A stretch of DNA of 64,000 nt from Saposhnikovia divaricata (Eukaryota > Streptophyta > Magnoliopsida > Apiales > Apiaceae): assembly GCA_036435485.1 (NCBI GenBank), contig CM071596.1:12614001-12678000 (forward strand), in the 5' to 3' direction. This document shows, piece after piece, positions 39,845 through 52,231 of the stretch (position 1 is the stretch's first letter; every line of letters starts with the position of its first letter). The notes under the pieces are model-generated. The model had not been told where the DNA came from. It made no database searches and saw only the letters and a program-made list of their open reading frames with translations. The position numbers and the translations under genes were made by a program.

Positions 39845-41005
39845 TTAGACAGACTTCATTCCTTCAAGGAAAACCATACTAGGCGTGTATCTATAGCAAC
39901 TTACTGTGTAAGCAATAGTTGTAGAAGGTCTACTAAGGCGCTTGATTGTATCTGTTTTGCGATCATAACAGAAGAACATTCCATGATGATGAAATACAAT
40001 CTCACCGCCATAAAATCCTTGTGACACATCCCAAAATGGCCTATGAAAATCGGGTGGTCCAATACTATAGGTCCTAGTCCAAACACAACATTCCTCCTCC
40101 CCATCCAAAGAATATATATCCAGCATACACTTGGAAGATTTTTTGTCATAGACTATCAAAGTAGGACAATCATTCATATCCACGAATTTATAAGTAAATG
40201 CATACCTCTCGCCACGTACTTTTATATCGAAGTAAAATTCAGGCAATAACTTGAACTCATTACTTCCAGCATCAAACTTCACAATAGTCAAATAAACTGC
40301 AGTCGGAACTAAAACCTGTGTTTTGTACGGATGCCTATCGTGCGTAAATCTATAAAATATCCAATAAGGACAATCTTTTATAATAGTAATATGATCAGTA
40401 TTTAAGAGATATTCTCTATTTAGAAGAAGATACACATTATCAGGAACAAATACATCAATCCAAGAATCGACATTAGAGTAGTAAACACTAGCGGACCTTA
40501 AATCATGTGACAAAACCACAACCTTGTAATTATCATTTATGGGATCAAACCCGAATCCAATGGTATTAATTTGATAACGAATATAATTAGATGGAAGAGT
40601 GAATTCCTTAGATTGCTGTATGGCCGGGTTCCATAAAGAAAACTTGCTGCCAAACCAAACACAAGGACAAAGACAAACCAGGCCTCTAATAGAACCAACC
40701 AAACCGAAACCACCACGGGAAAGATGTGCAGGTGTTTCTTTGTAACGGGAAAGAATGACGATTTTATCGTCTTTTGTAGCTATGAGACAGTCATAGTCAT
40801 TAGGGTTTTGAGTGGTGTTGAGAGTGAGGCGTCGTTTTAAAAATTCCGGATTGGAGAACAGAGATAGCCATGATTTAGATACACATTTGAAACGTACCGC
40901 AGATTTGATAGCAAGTCGTGTGAGGATTTCCCCGAAGACTAGTTCTTCCGGCAGCTCCGAGGCCACCCTAGCCTTGTTTCTTTGTAATTTCTCACTGCAT
41001 GCCAT
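39845..41005 (-). CDS. F-box and F-box-associated (FBA) domain protein
   Basis: An intact 386-codon single exon. The F-box lies at residues about 17-60 (LPEELVFGEILTRLAIKSAVRFKCVSKSW). The FBA-type region follows: the GSIRGLVCL step near 105, SLWNPAIQQSKEFTLP, the hallmark GFGFDPINDNYKVVVL near 150, and later strands LPEFYFDI and CVWTRTYSIG. It ends IAYTVSCYRYTPSMVFLEG. Expected role: substrate adaptor of an SCF ubiquitin ligase; the target cannot be read from sequence. It lies between TLC-derived repeats and the TLC gene, and differs in sequence from the broken F-box gene at 35.3 kb. Such genes expand by tandem duplication. Confidence 0.9.
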   Translation of the reverse strand: MACSEKLQRNKARVASELPEELVFGEILTRLAIKSAVRFKCVSKSWLSLFSNPEFLKRRLTLNTTQNPNDYDCLIATKDDKIVILSRYKETPAHLSRGGFGLVGSIRGLVCLCPCVWFGSKFSLWNPAIQQSKEFTLPSNYIRYQINTIGFGFDPINDNYKVVVLSHDLRSASVYYSNVDSWIDVFVPDNVYLLLNREYLLNTDHITIIKDCPYWIFYRFTHDRHPYKTQVLVPTAVYLTIVKFDAGSNEFKLLPEFYFDIKVRGERYAFTYKFVDMNDCPTLIVYDKKSSKCMLDIYSLDGEEECCVWTRTYSIGPPDFHRPFWDVSQGFYGGEIVFHHHGMFFCYDRKTDTIKRLSRPSTTIAYTVSCYRYTPSMVFLEGMKSV

Positions 41006-42219
41006 AGTGCATCTAAAAAGTATATATTGTTAAGTTATTATTAATGTTTTTGAGGAGAGGTAAATAATGAATCCCCGAAGAGTTATTTATAGGTGTGATA
41101 TGTAGGAATCCAATATGATACATGGTTTGGAAAGGATTTTGATGGGGTTAGAAATATTTTTTGTTTTTAAATTTAATTCAAAAAGATTAATTACGGATCC
41201 AAATAATTTTAATTTCTTCTATTAAAATGGAAAAGAGGCATACACCGTTACGAATTCAAATAGAGTTATATGGCAAAAAAATCACATAACTCAGGTTCAA
41301 TTTATAGCTAGATAGGTGTAGCACTGTAGCTCAATTCAAAATACTCAAATTATTAAATTATTTAAAACTTTCAATCGGGATATTGTCGTCAGAAATCGTT
41401 ATAAATCAAGCGAAATTGTGTATCTAAAGCAAGATTAAAACATGTAAGTATGAATTTCTGTAGTGTTACAAAATTAACCCATATTAACCAATTTTATACA
41501 TTATTTTGGCGTTCGCACCGGCGAAAATTGATTGTTTCAGGCTTCATTGACTGGTTCCACTCCGTAACAAGAGTACTGAGAGTCTTTATGTACGCTTTCT
41601 TGCATAAAAGAATATCGAAGAATGCTCATAGATGATCATATTTGCACCATAAATAATCAACTTTGCACCATAAAAAATTGTAATTAATTTAATGTCTTTC
41701 CTTCGATCATATATATAAACACATGCATAATATTGTCTTATCTTTAAAATTAAATATCAAGAACATGCATGTGCATTGCACGGGCTATAAAACTACACAT
41801 GCCCGGAACCGGGTGATATAAGGTAATGTTAAATAAAGAGTTTGTCGTGATTAGCAAACCTTTTAAATTCTAAAGAATGCAGAGAACTTACTGCGGGTGG
41901 ACGGGAACTTCAAACCATGGGCCATTATGCCAATTAGAAGATAAATATTTTGATGGAAATACATGCAAAAAATTTCTTTGTTCTGCAGAAAAAAATTAGA
42001 TATGGATCCATCAATCTTTCGCAACATATTAAAAGATATTAAAAGATAATTCAATTTCCAGCTCAAGGGTACTTGTATCCTCTATTTACAACCAAATCTA
42101 TATTACAGTCGGTTGTCTTCTTGTACTTTTAAACACATGGCAAACAGGACAAAAACATTGCCACCTAAACAATGAAACTCTATAATGTAAAGAGATTAAT
42201 ATCTGCACTTGTTCATGAT
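41006..42219. other. Intergenic between F-box gene and TLC 3' end
   Basis: No supported gene. GTGCATTGCACGGGCTATAA at 41771 resembles the 3' hairpin of the Helitron-like element at 25737, perhaps a decayed end. An AT-rich stretch surrounds it. Confidence 0.5.
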
Positions 42220-45200
42220 TCATGATTGATGATCTTCGCGTTTTACCTGGGGACTATTCTCTTTCTTATAAGCTTTGATGAGATCAACGCCAAGGAAAAC
42301 ATTTAGCAGATTCATACCCGCCATTCCAGATAGGGCGAGTGGAAGTTCAATACCCTTCCCAAACTTGGGAGCATCAATAATAAGCTTGGCTGTGATGAGT
42401 ACATGAGACACTAACCTAGCTAAAACGAAGGCAGTCCAGTTAAGAAACCACTCTGCCTTCACGAATTTGTTCTTGCTATCACGTACACCAGCCATCCGTC
42501 GGATTTTTCTCACATGTAGAAAGATTGAATGCAACTGCAATTTCAAAAATACTAGCATTAAGTTTGAGAGGTGTACAGAAGATTTTCCAAAGCAAATTTT
42601 ATTGCCTTTCGGTATAATTAGAATCTTCTTTGTAAAAAAAAAAAAAAAAATTAAGAATCCTCAGCTTTCTACACACGATGTAGGCAATCAAAATCAAAAG
42701 ATCTCACATAGGACATAAATAATGCAGAATAATTTGTCATTTGCTACACTACTGTATACATCTAAACATCTATATGCAGTTTTCTAACATAACTATGTGG
42801 ATCTGTTAGGTTGTAGCTTATGCAATACTAGAGTCCTGTAACAAGTTCAACATTCTCAGTTTTGGAGCGATGATGAGACTCTGTTTTGAACCTTTCAAAC
42901 ATGAGAAGCAACAATATTTGCACACCATAGCCGAAAACAGAAACCTTATGAAGATGGTCAAGATTTAAAAAGACTATTCTAAAATCATAACTAAACATCT
43001 GAAGTCAGATGACCATATGCCTTCTAAATTCTAATTCTAATTACAAAAAACTGAACACTGGTCATCATATCTTTCTCTACCCAAATATCATGTCACTCAA
43101 ACTTTCAGCATTAAGCGACCTCAACAAACACAAACAACTTACAACACACAGTCTCACACACACACACACACAAAACAAACATACACTACAACAGACTCAA
43201 TTGCAGGTATACTATTACCATATTCTGCATAAATATATTGTGAAATTGTGTATAAAGTTTTTTGCCCGGCTCAACTTTGGTAGAAGAAAAGAAAACCAGC
43301 ATCAAGGCAGCCAGACAAAGAATTCTAAATAAAATCAAATTACGTCCATCTGAAAAACCACTAACACGAATAAAATTGGTTAGCCATCAGCCCCTAGCAC
43401 CATGTACACCACACAAGATTAATAATTGCAAACAACTTCAATATACATTATACTGATCAATATGCACTTATGATAATGCTCAAGTATCGTAGCACATTTT
43501 AAAGTCTTAACCATCAAAACCTAAGTCCTCAGTTAAAGGTTTTCCCTAGTATACAACAGTTTCCCTTGTTAGGCAGTTCTCTCGCTGATTCTTAGGTAGT
43601 ATGTCAACTAAGATACCGAAACATACACCAATACCCCCCCCCCCAAAAAAAAACCCACCCATCCACCCACCGGGGATTCTCCTATCTCGGATACAGACAC
43701 AGACTGCCCATCCATTACAACTACCAGTCTGAACACTAGTTCTCAACCATAAAAAGAATTCTACTGTCCCGTTATCCCTATCCACGTTCTGTTCGTGTTT
43801 GAAGCTTTGAGCAATTCACTTAACCCAATTTATTTACATAAAGTCTCCCTAAATGATGTTGCATAAGAACACGTCTCAGATTTAAAAACTCTATCTCGTC
43901 ACAGCTTTTACATCCATTTTAGATCTATAGCCTATGCTTACTATTTTTATATTTATAAAAGTAAATTCAAAAATATCAGTAGAAAAATACAAAATGCAAT
44001 ATCACAATTTATCAATAAAATTCTAAAACTGGTTTCTGAAATAGATAACTTATCAAAATAAATCAAATACTTTCTAAAAATATCATACCAATTTATAGAA
44101 TATTAATTAAAATGTCATATTTTTAATATATGAAACTATACTGAATGTGGTGTATAATGCTATTCAGATTCTTATCAAGAGCATGGATCATTTTTCTATA
44201 TAACCAAGTAGAGGCCCAACTTTTAGCAGTCCATCCATTTAAGCTCCCAGCTATTTGGCTAATTGTTCAGCCTTAATGTGCACAACTCTACACAGATTTC
44301 CTACCAACTTCCAGTATATTTCCAAACCCCACTGAGGTCATATATGCCTAATGACCGGTGAGCCGGTGACCCGCACTACTGAGAGCAAGACTAATGAATA
44401 GCTATATTGGTGTTATACCTATAAATCTATAATATAGAACCAAGTTTACAAAAGTTCAATCCAATGCATTTCTGCATTCAAGTATAGCTATCCATTAAAT
44501 TGATCCTTTTTAAAATTTAGTCTACATTTTAGCTATAGCACCATTCATAATTATAGTTATCCTTGCCACATCACAAATCTAAAAAAAAATAGTGCATTTA
44601 AAGCAAGTTGGTTCTATCTTAGAATCAAGCATTGGGCAAGAAGTCATACTTTAGCACCACGAGTCACTTTCTGTTCAGAATATAGCAGTGGATTTAGTAA
44701 GTTCAGAATTAGCACTGGACTTGCTCTAAGTCAACTTGGTATAAGCTTCAGCTAGTTCAAAAAATTTCTGGTTTGTCTAGGAAAGTTGTAAGTGGGAAGG
44801 TGGGTTGAAGCTCCTGGAACGTAAGAGAGGGCCCACACCATCTCCAACTCTACAAAACTTATGTAAATACTGTTTGCGTGCCTACATTTAATTTGAGCAC
44901 TAGATTTCTATTATACTAATTTACTTATTATCAAAGAAGATAGGTGATTCTGAATATGTGGTCAATCAAATTAAAATTTAGGCAAAACTATCGAATAAAT
45001 TCCTATCAGATGTTTCGATGTAATAATAATGCCAATCCCTGAACACTGACGAAGTAAGAGAGCAGAAAGAAACAGAGAAATTTAAGAACACACTCAAGAA
45101 GATGAAGAGACATACCTCACATATGAGAGTCAGAATAAGGTAATTGATTGTAACGTTTCGATATAATGCCAGAGTAAAGCAAACAAGGAGTACTAAATGA

Positions 45201-46730
45201 TGCACCAAGATTGAAGGTATCCAGCCACTATATAACCGATACCGCAGCATATCCCACTGATCATAAGCAAAATAACCACATGATACGCACAAGGCTGGAT
45301 ATGCCCATGCCCAAGTATTGCCAACCAACTGCGAATGTTCAAACATCTCACTTGACCCACTTCCTATCCACTGATTAACTAATATGAAAACCACTGCAAC
45401 AATAGTTGATTTATCAAAGTAAGAATGAGACACCAGAAATCAGATAAACGACAAAAAAATTCACATTCTAAAATAACAATAGGGTGGTCATTGTATATTA
45501 TATTCCTAACAACTTTTAGCTTTGTAGTATATTATCTACCTCGATGAGAATTAAATCAACATCAACAACAATTTGTTTGCCACAAGTTACAACAGGAGTA
45601 CTGGTAAACTTTTGGTGGAAACTAACACCTTACGCTAAACAATGCAGCATAGAGTCAAACCTTGTGGAACTGTCCTATACTCCACAATAGATAATACTGG
45701 TTAATTTATCTAATTTCCACTGGAAGCTACTATTAGGGTTGTCTCAAAACATAAAGTTGGACAAATACGCAATCTTTGCCAACAACGGTGAACATCCGTG
45801 GAATTGGATTACTGTTAGCACTTTAGGCACAGGAATGTAACTGCCAGATTTAGTGATTCTAACACTATAGAAGTGATCAAAAGTGCAGTACGCATAAAGA
45901 AAACTTAAAAAGAGAATTTCAAAATGTTGTATTTGCCTTGTAGAGCAGGATGGAATATGATTGAGCTAAATTTGTAAAGTGGTACAGTCCATACGTCTAG
46001 TGAGTTATAACAGTTGACAGTATGATGGTGCGTACAGGACTATTAAAGTTTAAGTTGCCAATGGTTCGACTCGCAATCTAAATTACCTAATCACTGTAGT
46101 CACTTGACAGTTTTGAGAGACCAAAGAGTTCTCTCAGTAGGGCATAATAAAATTGGCTCGAATTGACAAAATACAATCTGCCCAAACCCACAAAGCACAG
46201 AGAACTTAAAATCTATGTAATGAAGAGGACCTAATTAGTGGCAAGTACAAAAATCTAACCTAAGCATAAACATTTAGTCAAAAAAAAAAAAAAAGCATAA
46301 ACAAGAACTACACAAAGTTCCCATGTGGAAAAACAAACAAAACCATCTCCAACAATCACAACTAATTAAAGAATAATATGTAAATGAAATGCCTAGTTTA
46401 AAACAACCAAAACACACATTGCACACACACAAAAATAAGCTTAAGAGCAAGGTGAATAGAGACCCAATTACCTGAACAAGAAGTAATGGAGGAATGGAGG
46501 AGAGAAACACAAGTATTAACAAAGAGATGATCTCTAGACACCCAATAATTAAAAACCCAGTTAGCAAATTGGTAGAAAAAGTAACCAGCAACAACAGAAA
46601 ACAGCTCAATCCTCTTATTAACAACTATTTCGAACAAGATAGACACACCCCACATGACCAAAGTAGCCAAGAAAAACACCCCTGCTTTGTTCTTCTTGTC
46701 ATCATAACTTACTCTCCCTCTTGGAGCCAT
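42220..46730 (-). CDS. TLC (TRAM-LAG1-CLN8) domain membrane protein
   Basis: Three exons (minus): 46730-46472, 45393-45116, 42534-42220, with GT/AG borders and matching phases; 283 residues. Start MAPRGRVSYDDKKNK. Hydrophobic segments: AGVFFLATLVMWGVSILFEIV, an ELFSVVAGYFFYQFANWVF stretch, VVFILVNQWIG, the TLC centre SGWIPSILVHHLVLLVCFTLALYR with its paired His, and after LHSIFLHVRKIRRMAG two more, ending with a basic tail (KKENSPQVKREDHQS). It belongs to the plant group like Arabidopsis At1g31300/At4g19645, annotated as TLC lipid-sensing-domain proteins; the catalytic role is unproven. Intron 2 (2.6 kb) is the source of the duplicated segments at 37.8-39.8 kb. Confidence 0.88.
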
Positions 46731-47245
46731 TACAAACATGAAACAACACACTCTCTCCTAAGCTAGTTCTTGAAAAATCTAGCTGTGTATGTATAGTTTA
46801 GACATACAACAGACATATCTACTATCTGGTCAGCTTGTTGGACTATGTGGCAGTGTTGGGAGTCGTGAAAAGAATGAATCTTACACCATAGTCACAACAC
46901 AACTCACACGTTATGTAATAAATTTTTTAATTAAGGTAATTAAACACACAGCACCTGTCTGTATGTACGAGTACGATACGTGTGTAATAGGTGTGGACGT
47001 TAATTTTGTTTATTTCTACCGACAAATCAGGGTGGACCTAATTAAGCGGTCTCATTATGGGTTCGTTTGGATTGAGGCTGCAAAAGGTTAGGTCGGATCG
47101 GATTTAATTTAAAAATTAAAAAAATTTAAAAATAAAGATTGGATTTTGAATTTAGTATGTAATATTATTTTATTCTTTTATAAATTACCAAATTTCAACA
47201 CTTATTTTTAGAAGTTTCTCAAAAATCGATCTTACCCAATTCTTC

Positions 47246-47544
47246 TGTCACGAATTAATGATGAGTTAGTGTGGCGCGCAGTACTTATTTGAGTAATCCA
47301 TGATGTAGACTAAGTAATTCAGTATTGGGCTTAGTGAGATAGTTTTGTGGGCTTTATGTATTTGGGCTGGATGAGTCACATCATACCGTTATGTCTGGCT
47401 ATATATAGCATGCATTTGTACGTGAATCATTATGAATGGAATTATCAGTATTCTCTTATTAATTTTCTTAGCCGTACTTGTTTGTTTTCTTCTAATAATT
47501 GTTAGTTATTTCCCTTAGCCTTATCTGTAAACTTAGTTGTTACA
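47246..47544 (+). repeat. 5' LTR of the gypsy element
   Basis: TGTCACGAATTAATG to TTAGTTGTTACA, about 299 bp. A TATA box CTATATATAGC lies at about 47399. The next bases AATTGGTATCAAAGCC contain the primer site (47547-47558, one mismatch to the usual TGGTATCAGAGC). The left boundary is set by the TG/CA rule only. Confidence 0.7.
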
Positions 47545-47571
47545 AATTGGTATCAAAGCCACCCTTGGGCC

Positions 47572-50500
47572 ATGGCAGATCAGATTTCTTCATTGGAGAA
47601 TAAATTTGAGCAGATGCAGCTGCTTTTGGAAGAAGATCAACAGCGTACAGCTGACTCCATGGAAGAAATACGCAAACAAATGCATCAACTTACAGCCGCT
47701 AATATGGACAGTAACAGGAGATTTGATGAATTGATGGATCAATTCAAGAGGAATAGTGGCAAGGGTAAACAGACTGACTCAACAGATATGGGTTCATCAA
47801 CGCAGATCTTGAAGCAAATCCCTGCAAAGAACACTGGGTATCCACCTGGGTTTAACCCATCAACACCAACACATTTTGCTACTTATGGTGACCAGGGTGA
47901 AGATATGGGGTTCAATAGGGGAGGACAGAGCAGTGTTGGCGTCACCTCTGCACCTCTAGATCTCCACAGATCTGTGAATAACCAGAACTTTCCGCAGCCA
48001 TTAAAGGTACCCCAAAACCCTCCTTTAAACCCTCATTTTATGGTTAATCAAACTGTTCCTATGGTCACACAAAATATGAATCTACCACCCTTGTTACAAC
48101 AATACTTATCTTCACTACCTACCTATGGTGAGATGCCACCATACCCACAGATGACCCCTTCTTCACAACCCGTGCCTGTTTTTCAGTCAAACCCTCAACT
48201 TATACCCCCTCTTCAGCCACAACAAAACCCCCAGTTTTTGGCTCAGAACCACTCTTTGCCTAATCATATGGCACCTCCATTCATCCCAAACCCTAATTAC
48301 AATCAAACATATCAGGCACATCCCACACCCCCATATCAACAGCAGTACCCTTACCAAGCTTATAACAGGGATAACCACCAGTTTGTGCCATACAAGTTTC
48401 CCAAGATCGATTTCCCAAGGTTTGAGGGTAAGGACCCTAGAGGGTGGGTCTCTAAATGTGATAAGTTTTTTCAGTTGAACCCCTCTCTTGACAACAGGCA
48501 AAAGGTTGTTTATGCTGCCTTACATCTAGATGGGGAGGCTGATACTTGGTATCAGTCACTGCAGTTAGAATACCAGGACCTGTCATGGGTGGATTTTGCT
48601 AGGTTGGTATGCCACAGGTTCACTAGAGGAGGATATGAGAACCTGGAAGGTCAGTTCAATAAGTTAACTCAGAAGGGGAAGGTAGATGAGTATATCACTC
48701 AATTCGAAGAGTTAAAGAAGCATGTCATGGTGCAGAATCCTAACTTAAGTGAACTCTACTTTGTTAATAGCTTTCTTAGTGGCTTGAAAGATGAAATAGC
48801 CAGTACTCTATACCTGCACAAACCAAGCTCTCTCAGAGATGCTAGGGAAAAAGCCAGAGCCCAAGAAGTAGTTATTGAGTCCATGGAAAAAAGAACTAAG
48901 GTGCCTACAAAGGCTACTACTACTAGCTTTGTGCAGAGGAGAGAGTCCTACAATATGCCAGATAAGAATAAAAGTCAAGCAAAAGGGGAAAACAAGGCAG
49001 TTAGAAGACTGTCTTATGGAGACTTCAAGGATAGGATGAGTAAGGGATTGTGTATACATTGTGACGAAAAGTACACTCCTGGGCACAATTGCAGAAATAA
49101 ACAGCTATTCATGCTAACCACAGAGGAAGAAAGTGACACTGAGTTGCCAACAGATAAAGGGGAATTATCTATCATATGGGAGGAACAGGAAGACAGTGAA
49201 GAAGTTTCTAACACTGGCTCTGAGGTGTCTATCCATGCTATTACTGGCACAGAAGGGCTTCACACCCTGTCTTTGGTTGGGGAAAGTAGTAACAAAAAGA
49301 TAAGCATGCTAATTGATAGTGGTTCAACACATAACTTTGTGTCAGCCAGCACAGCAAGATGCTTGGGCTTGAAGTATCAACCCTACAACCCAGTGACAGT
49401 TATTGTAGCTAGTGGAGCTAAACTCAATTGTACTCAAGTAGTCCCAGAATTTTCTTGGAGTATGGCTGGAGAAGAGTTCAAGGCCAGTATGTTGATATTG
49501 CCAATTGGTGGCTATGATGTCATTTTGGGTATAGAATGGATGAAACTGGTCAGTCCAGTAGTTTTTGATTTCAAGTCCAATAGTATAAATGTGGTATGGA
49601 AGGGGAAGAGGGTAGTGTTAAAACAGGCCCAAGTCAACTCTAAGGTGGATATACTGCCAGAAAGGAAGTCTCAGAACTGGGTGAATAAGGGTGATAGCTG
49701 CTTCTTGATACAAGTGATGGCAGTCAGTGCAGAGACCAAGCCACTTGCAGTTGAAAGGGAGGTTGACAACCTTATTACTGAATTTGCTGATGTCTTCTCA
49801 GAACCTAAGGGACTCCCACCACCCCGTTCTCATGACCACAAAATACCCCTTAAACCAGACAGTTCACCAGTCAATTCAAACCCTTATAAGTGCCCATATT
49901 TTCACAAAACAGAGATAGAAAAAATTGTCAAGGAAATGTTGGAAAGTGGGATTGTAAGGCATAGCAGTTCACCCTATGCTTCACCTGTGCTACTAGTGAA
50001 GAAAAAAGACAAGTCATGGAGGTTGTGTGTTGATTACAGGGCACTCAATGCCATTACTATCAAAAATCAATTCCCTATACCTGTTATTGAGGAACTGTTA
50101 TCAGAGTTAAAGGGGAGCTCAGTCTTTACCAAATTGGATCTCAGAAGTGGGTATCATCAAATAAGAGTGCATCCTGATGATATTCCAAAAACAGCATTTA
50201 GAACACACCAAGGGCATTAGGAGTTTATGGTTATGCCTTTTGGCTTAACCAATGCCCCTGCAACTTTTCAGAGCCTAATGAATGAGGTGTTTGTGGAGCA
50301 GATCAGAGACTTTGTTTTGGTGTTTTTTGATGATATTCTAATATATAGCCCAAATATGGACCTGCACCTCCAACATTTAAGGGTGGTGTTAGAGCTGCTG
50401 AGGAAGCACTGCCTATTTGTGAAGAAATCCAAATGTGAGTTTGCCCAACATACTATAGAATACCTTGGTCATGTCATCTCAAGCAAGGGAGTTGAAGCTG

Positions 50501-50807
50501 ATAAAGAAAAAATCAGAGCAATGGAGGATTGGCCAGCCCCTAAAAACTTAAAGGCATTAAGGGGATTCTTAGGGCTGACTGGATACTACAGGAGATTTGT
50601 GGCACATTATGGTCTGATCAGTAAACCACTTACACAACTACTGAAGAAAGGTGCTTTCAAATGGAGTGAGGAAGCATAGGTGGCTTTCAACCAACTTAAG
50701 TCTGCAATGGCCACCACACCAGTCCTTGCAATGCCTGATTTCACAAAACCTTTTGTCTTGGAAACTGATGCATGCCAAAATGGAGTAGGAGCTGTGTTAG
50801 GTCCAAA
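47572..50807 (+). pseudogene. Gypsy gag-protease-RT-RNase H with two in-frame stops
   Basis: The ATG follows the primer site closely. An N-terminal coiled coil (residues 1-65) and a Pro/Gln-rich linker lead to the retrotransposon Gag domain (about 285-440: FPKIDFPRFEGKDPRGWVSKCDKFF). The knuckle CIHCDEKYTPGHNC lies near 490, protease LIDSGSTHNFVS near 580, and RT begins near 765 (YRALNAITIKNQFPIP). A TAG at 50218-50220 replaces a residue normally Tyr in the GHYEF motif. A second TAG at 50677-50679 follows WSEEA, where relatives usually have Gln or a similar residue. Both lie in one continuous frame. RT catalytic VFFDDILIYS is present. Coding ends in RNase H (ETDACQNGVGAVLG) at the element 3 insertion. 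Confidence 0.9.
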
Positions 50808-51885
50808 TGTGTTGTAGAGGGGGGGTGAATACAACTTTTCGAATATGAGAGGCAATAAAAACGATGCAATAAATGAACACACAGATTCAAGGAATATATT
50901 TCTTTATATATAACTTGAAAGGGTTGCTACAACATTCATTACAAAGTATAACAGAAGTTGAGAGAGAAGTGAATGATACTAAGCTCTGTGAATGCACTCT
51001 CTCTTTTTCTCTTGTGTTTTTCTCTAGAATTGCTCACTAACTAAAACATTACACAAGTACTTCTATTTATACTACATGTAATCTATGTCCTGTAGTCTTC
51101 AAAGACTAAGATGTACGTGGCCCAATGATGTCCACATAATTCTTGCCTTATCTTGAAAGCTTGGAAATCTGCCAATCAGAAGATGCCATGTGTCATGTTG
51201 AAGCTGCACCTAAGTAGAACTTCTACTTGAGAATTTCTACTTGGCTATCTCGAAATTCCTAAGTGGAACTTCTACTTGGCTATCTCGAAATTCCTAAGTA
51301 GAACTTCTACTTGAGAATTTCTACTTAGCCATCCAGAACATTTAGTACTTAGAAAATATTCTGGTCTTCAACTTGAAACTTCAATGCACATCTTGAACTT
51401 GTGATATCTTCATGTCTTCTTTATTCTTCAACAAGCTCTTGAACATGGTTCTTTATTACTGACATAAACTTGCTATCAATGTCCTGACACTTGATGCACT
51501 GGTCTGGTTCATAAGTGACTAGTCTTGATAGTGTTTCTGCTTCTTGAATAAATTACCATATTCACTGAATAACTTGGCTTTCCAATATTTGCTTTCCTTC
51601 TTCTTCACTTGAAATCAATTGGTCTTGTTGATACTGATAGTTATGATCTTGATTCTTGATTAATCAAATCATCGAGGCATGAACAACTTTGACTTGAACT
51701 TCTCTCAATGATTTCTTCTTGGCTTGATCATAGTTAGCATGTTAAATTGTATCAATTACCTTGTCTTCATTTAGTGTTGATTTCTTGTGACTTCCTGTTC
51801 TTGATTGTCTTCTGGTTAAGTATCTTTTCCTTTAGTTTGAGTTACATTAGTTATAGTGTTACAAGTTTATACACTCTGCCTTTCA
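50808..51885 (-). repeat. 3' LTR of element 3
   Basis: On the minus strand it starts TGAAAGGCAGAGTG just after the purine tract and ends CCCCCCCTCTACAACACA, resembling the element 1 LTR end. A strong TATA box (TATAAATA) lies at 51071-51064. Between 51200 and 51345 lie repeated words CTACTTGAGAATTTCTACTTGG and CTATCTCGAAATTCCTAAGT, an unusual AAGTAGAA/TTCTACTT inverted-repeat cluster. The left edge could be 50808 or 50810. Confidence 0.8.
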
Positions 51886-51900
51886 ATCTCCCCCAATTTG
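51886..51900 (-). other. Polypurine tract of element 3
   Basis: The minus strand reads AAATTGGGGGAGAT directly before the LTR start TG. The GGGGGAGAT core equals the proximal tract of element 2 at 15060-15068. Confidence 0.8.
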
Positions 51901-52231
51901 ATTGTCTAACAATGACATTCAAATTAATGAAGGATAACTCAACTAAACAATGAGACGAGAAAAGATAATTAACATTACATTCTTGAATAATATACAATTG
52001 AAAAGAACTTGAAAACAATACAATGAACATAAAAACTAGAAACAGAATTCGAACCTCGAATTAAAAATCATTTGAGTGATTCCTATCACCTGGATTATTT
52101 CATACCTTTTGGTCAAACTTGTATCACCTTATTGGATTCACTCTAAGGTGAATTTTCCTCAAGTGAGTTAAAGCAACCGAAAGACATGAAGTTTTTCCAA
52201 CTTCAAGTTCACACCACTCTGACCTTTAACC

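Larger units (their letters stand above)
47246..50807 (+). mobile_element. Ty3/gypsy retrotransposon, 5' part, interrupted by element 3
   Basis: A short 5' LTR (47246-47544) is followed by an iMet-type primer site and a gag-pol frame. The element is cut in RNase H at about 50807, where element 3 begins; the rest should lie to the right of the window. The LTR of about 300 bp and the CIHCDEKYTPGHNC knuckle suggest a chromovirus (Reina-like) lineage, tentatively, since integrase and any chromodomain are not visible. Confidence 0.88.

Noticed and set aside
41760..41800. Third Helitron 3' end near F-box/TLC
   Set aside because: Only the 11-bp palindrome and CGGG are kept, with no CTRR and no paired 5' end nearby.
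43140..43180. CA microsatellite and the C12/A9 run at 43627-43650
   Set aside because: Simple slippage repeats in TLC intron 2; no further structure.
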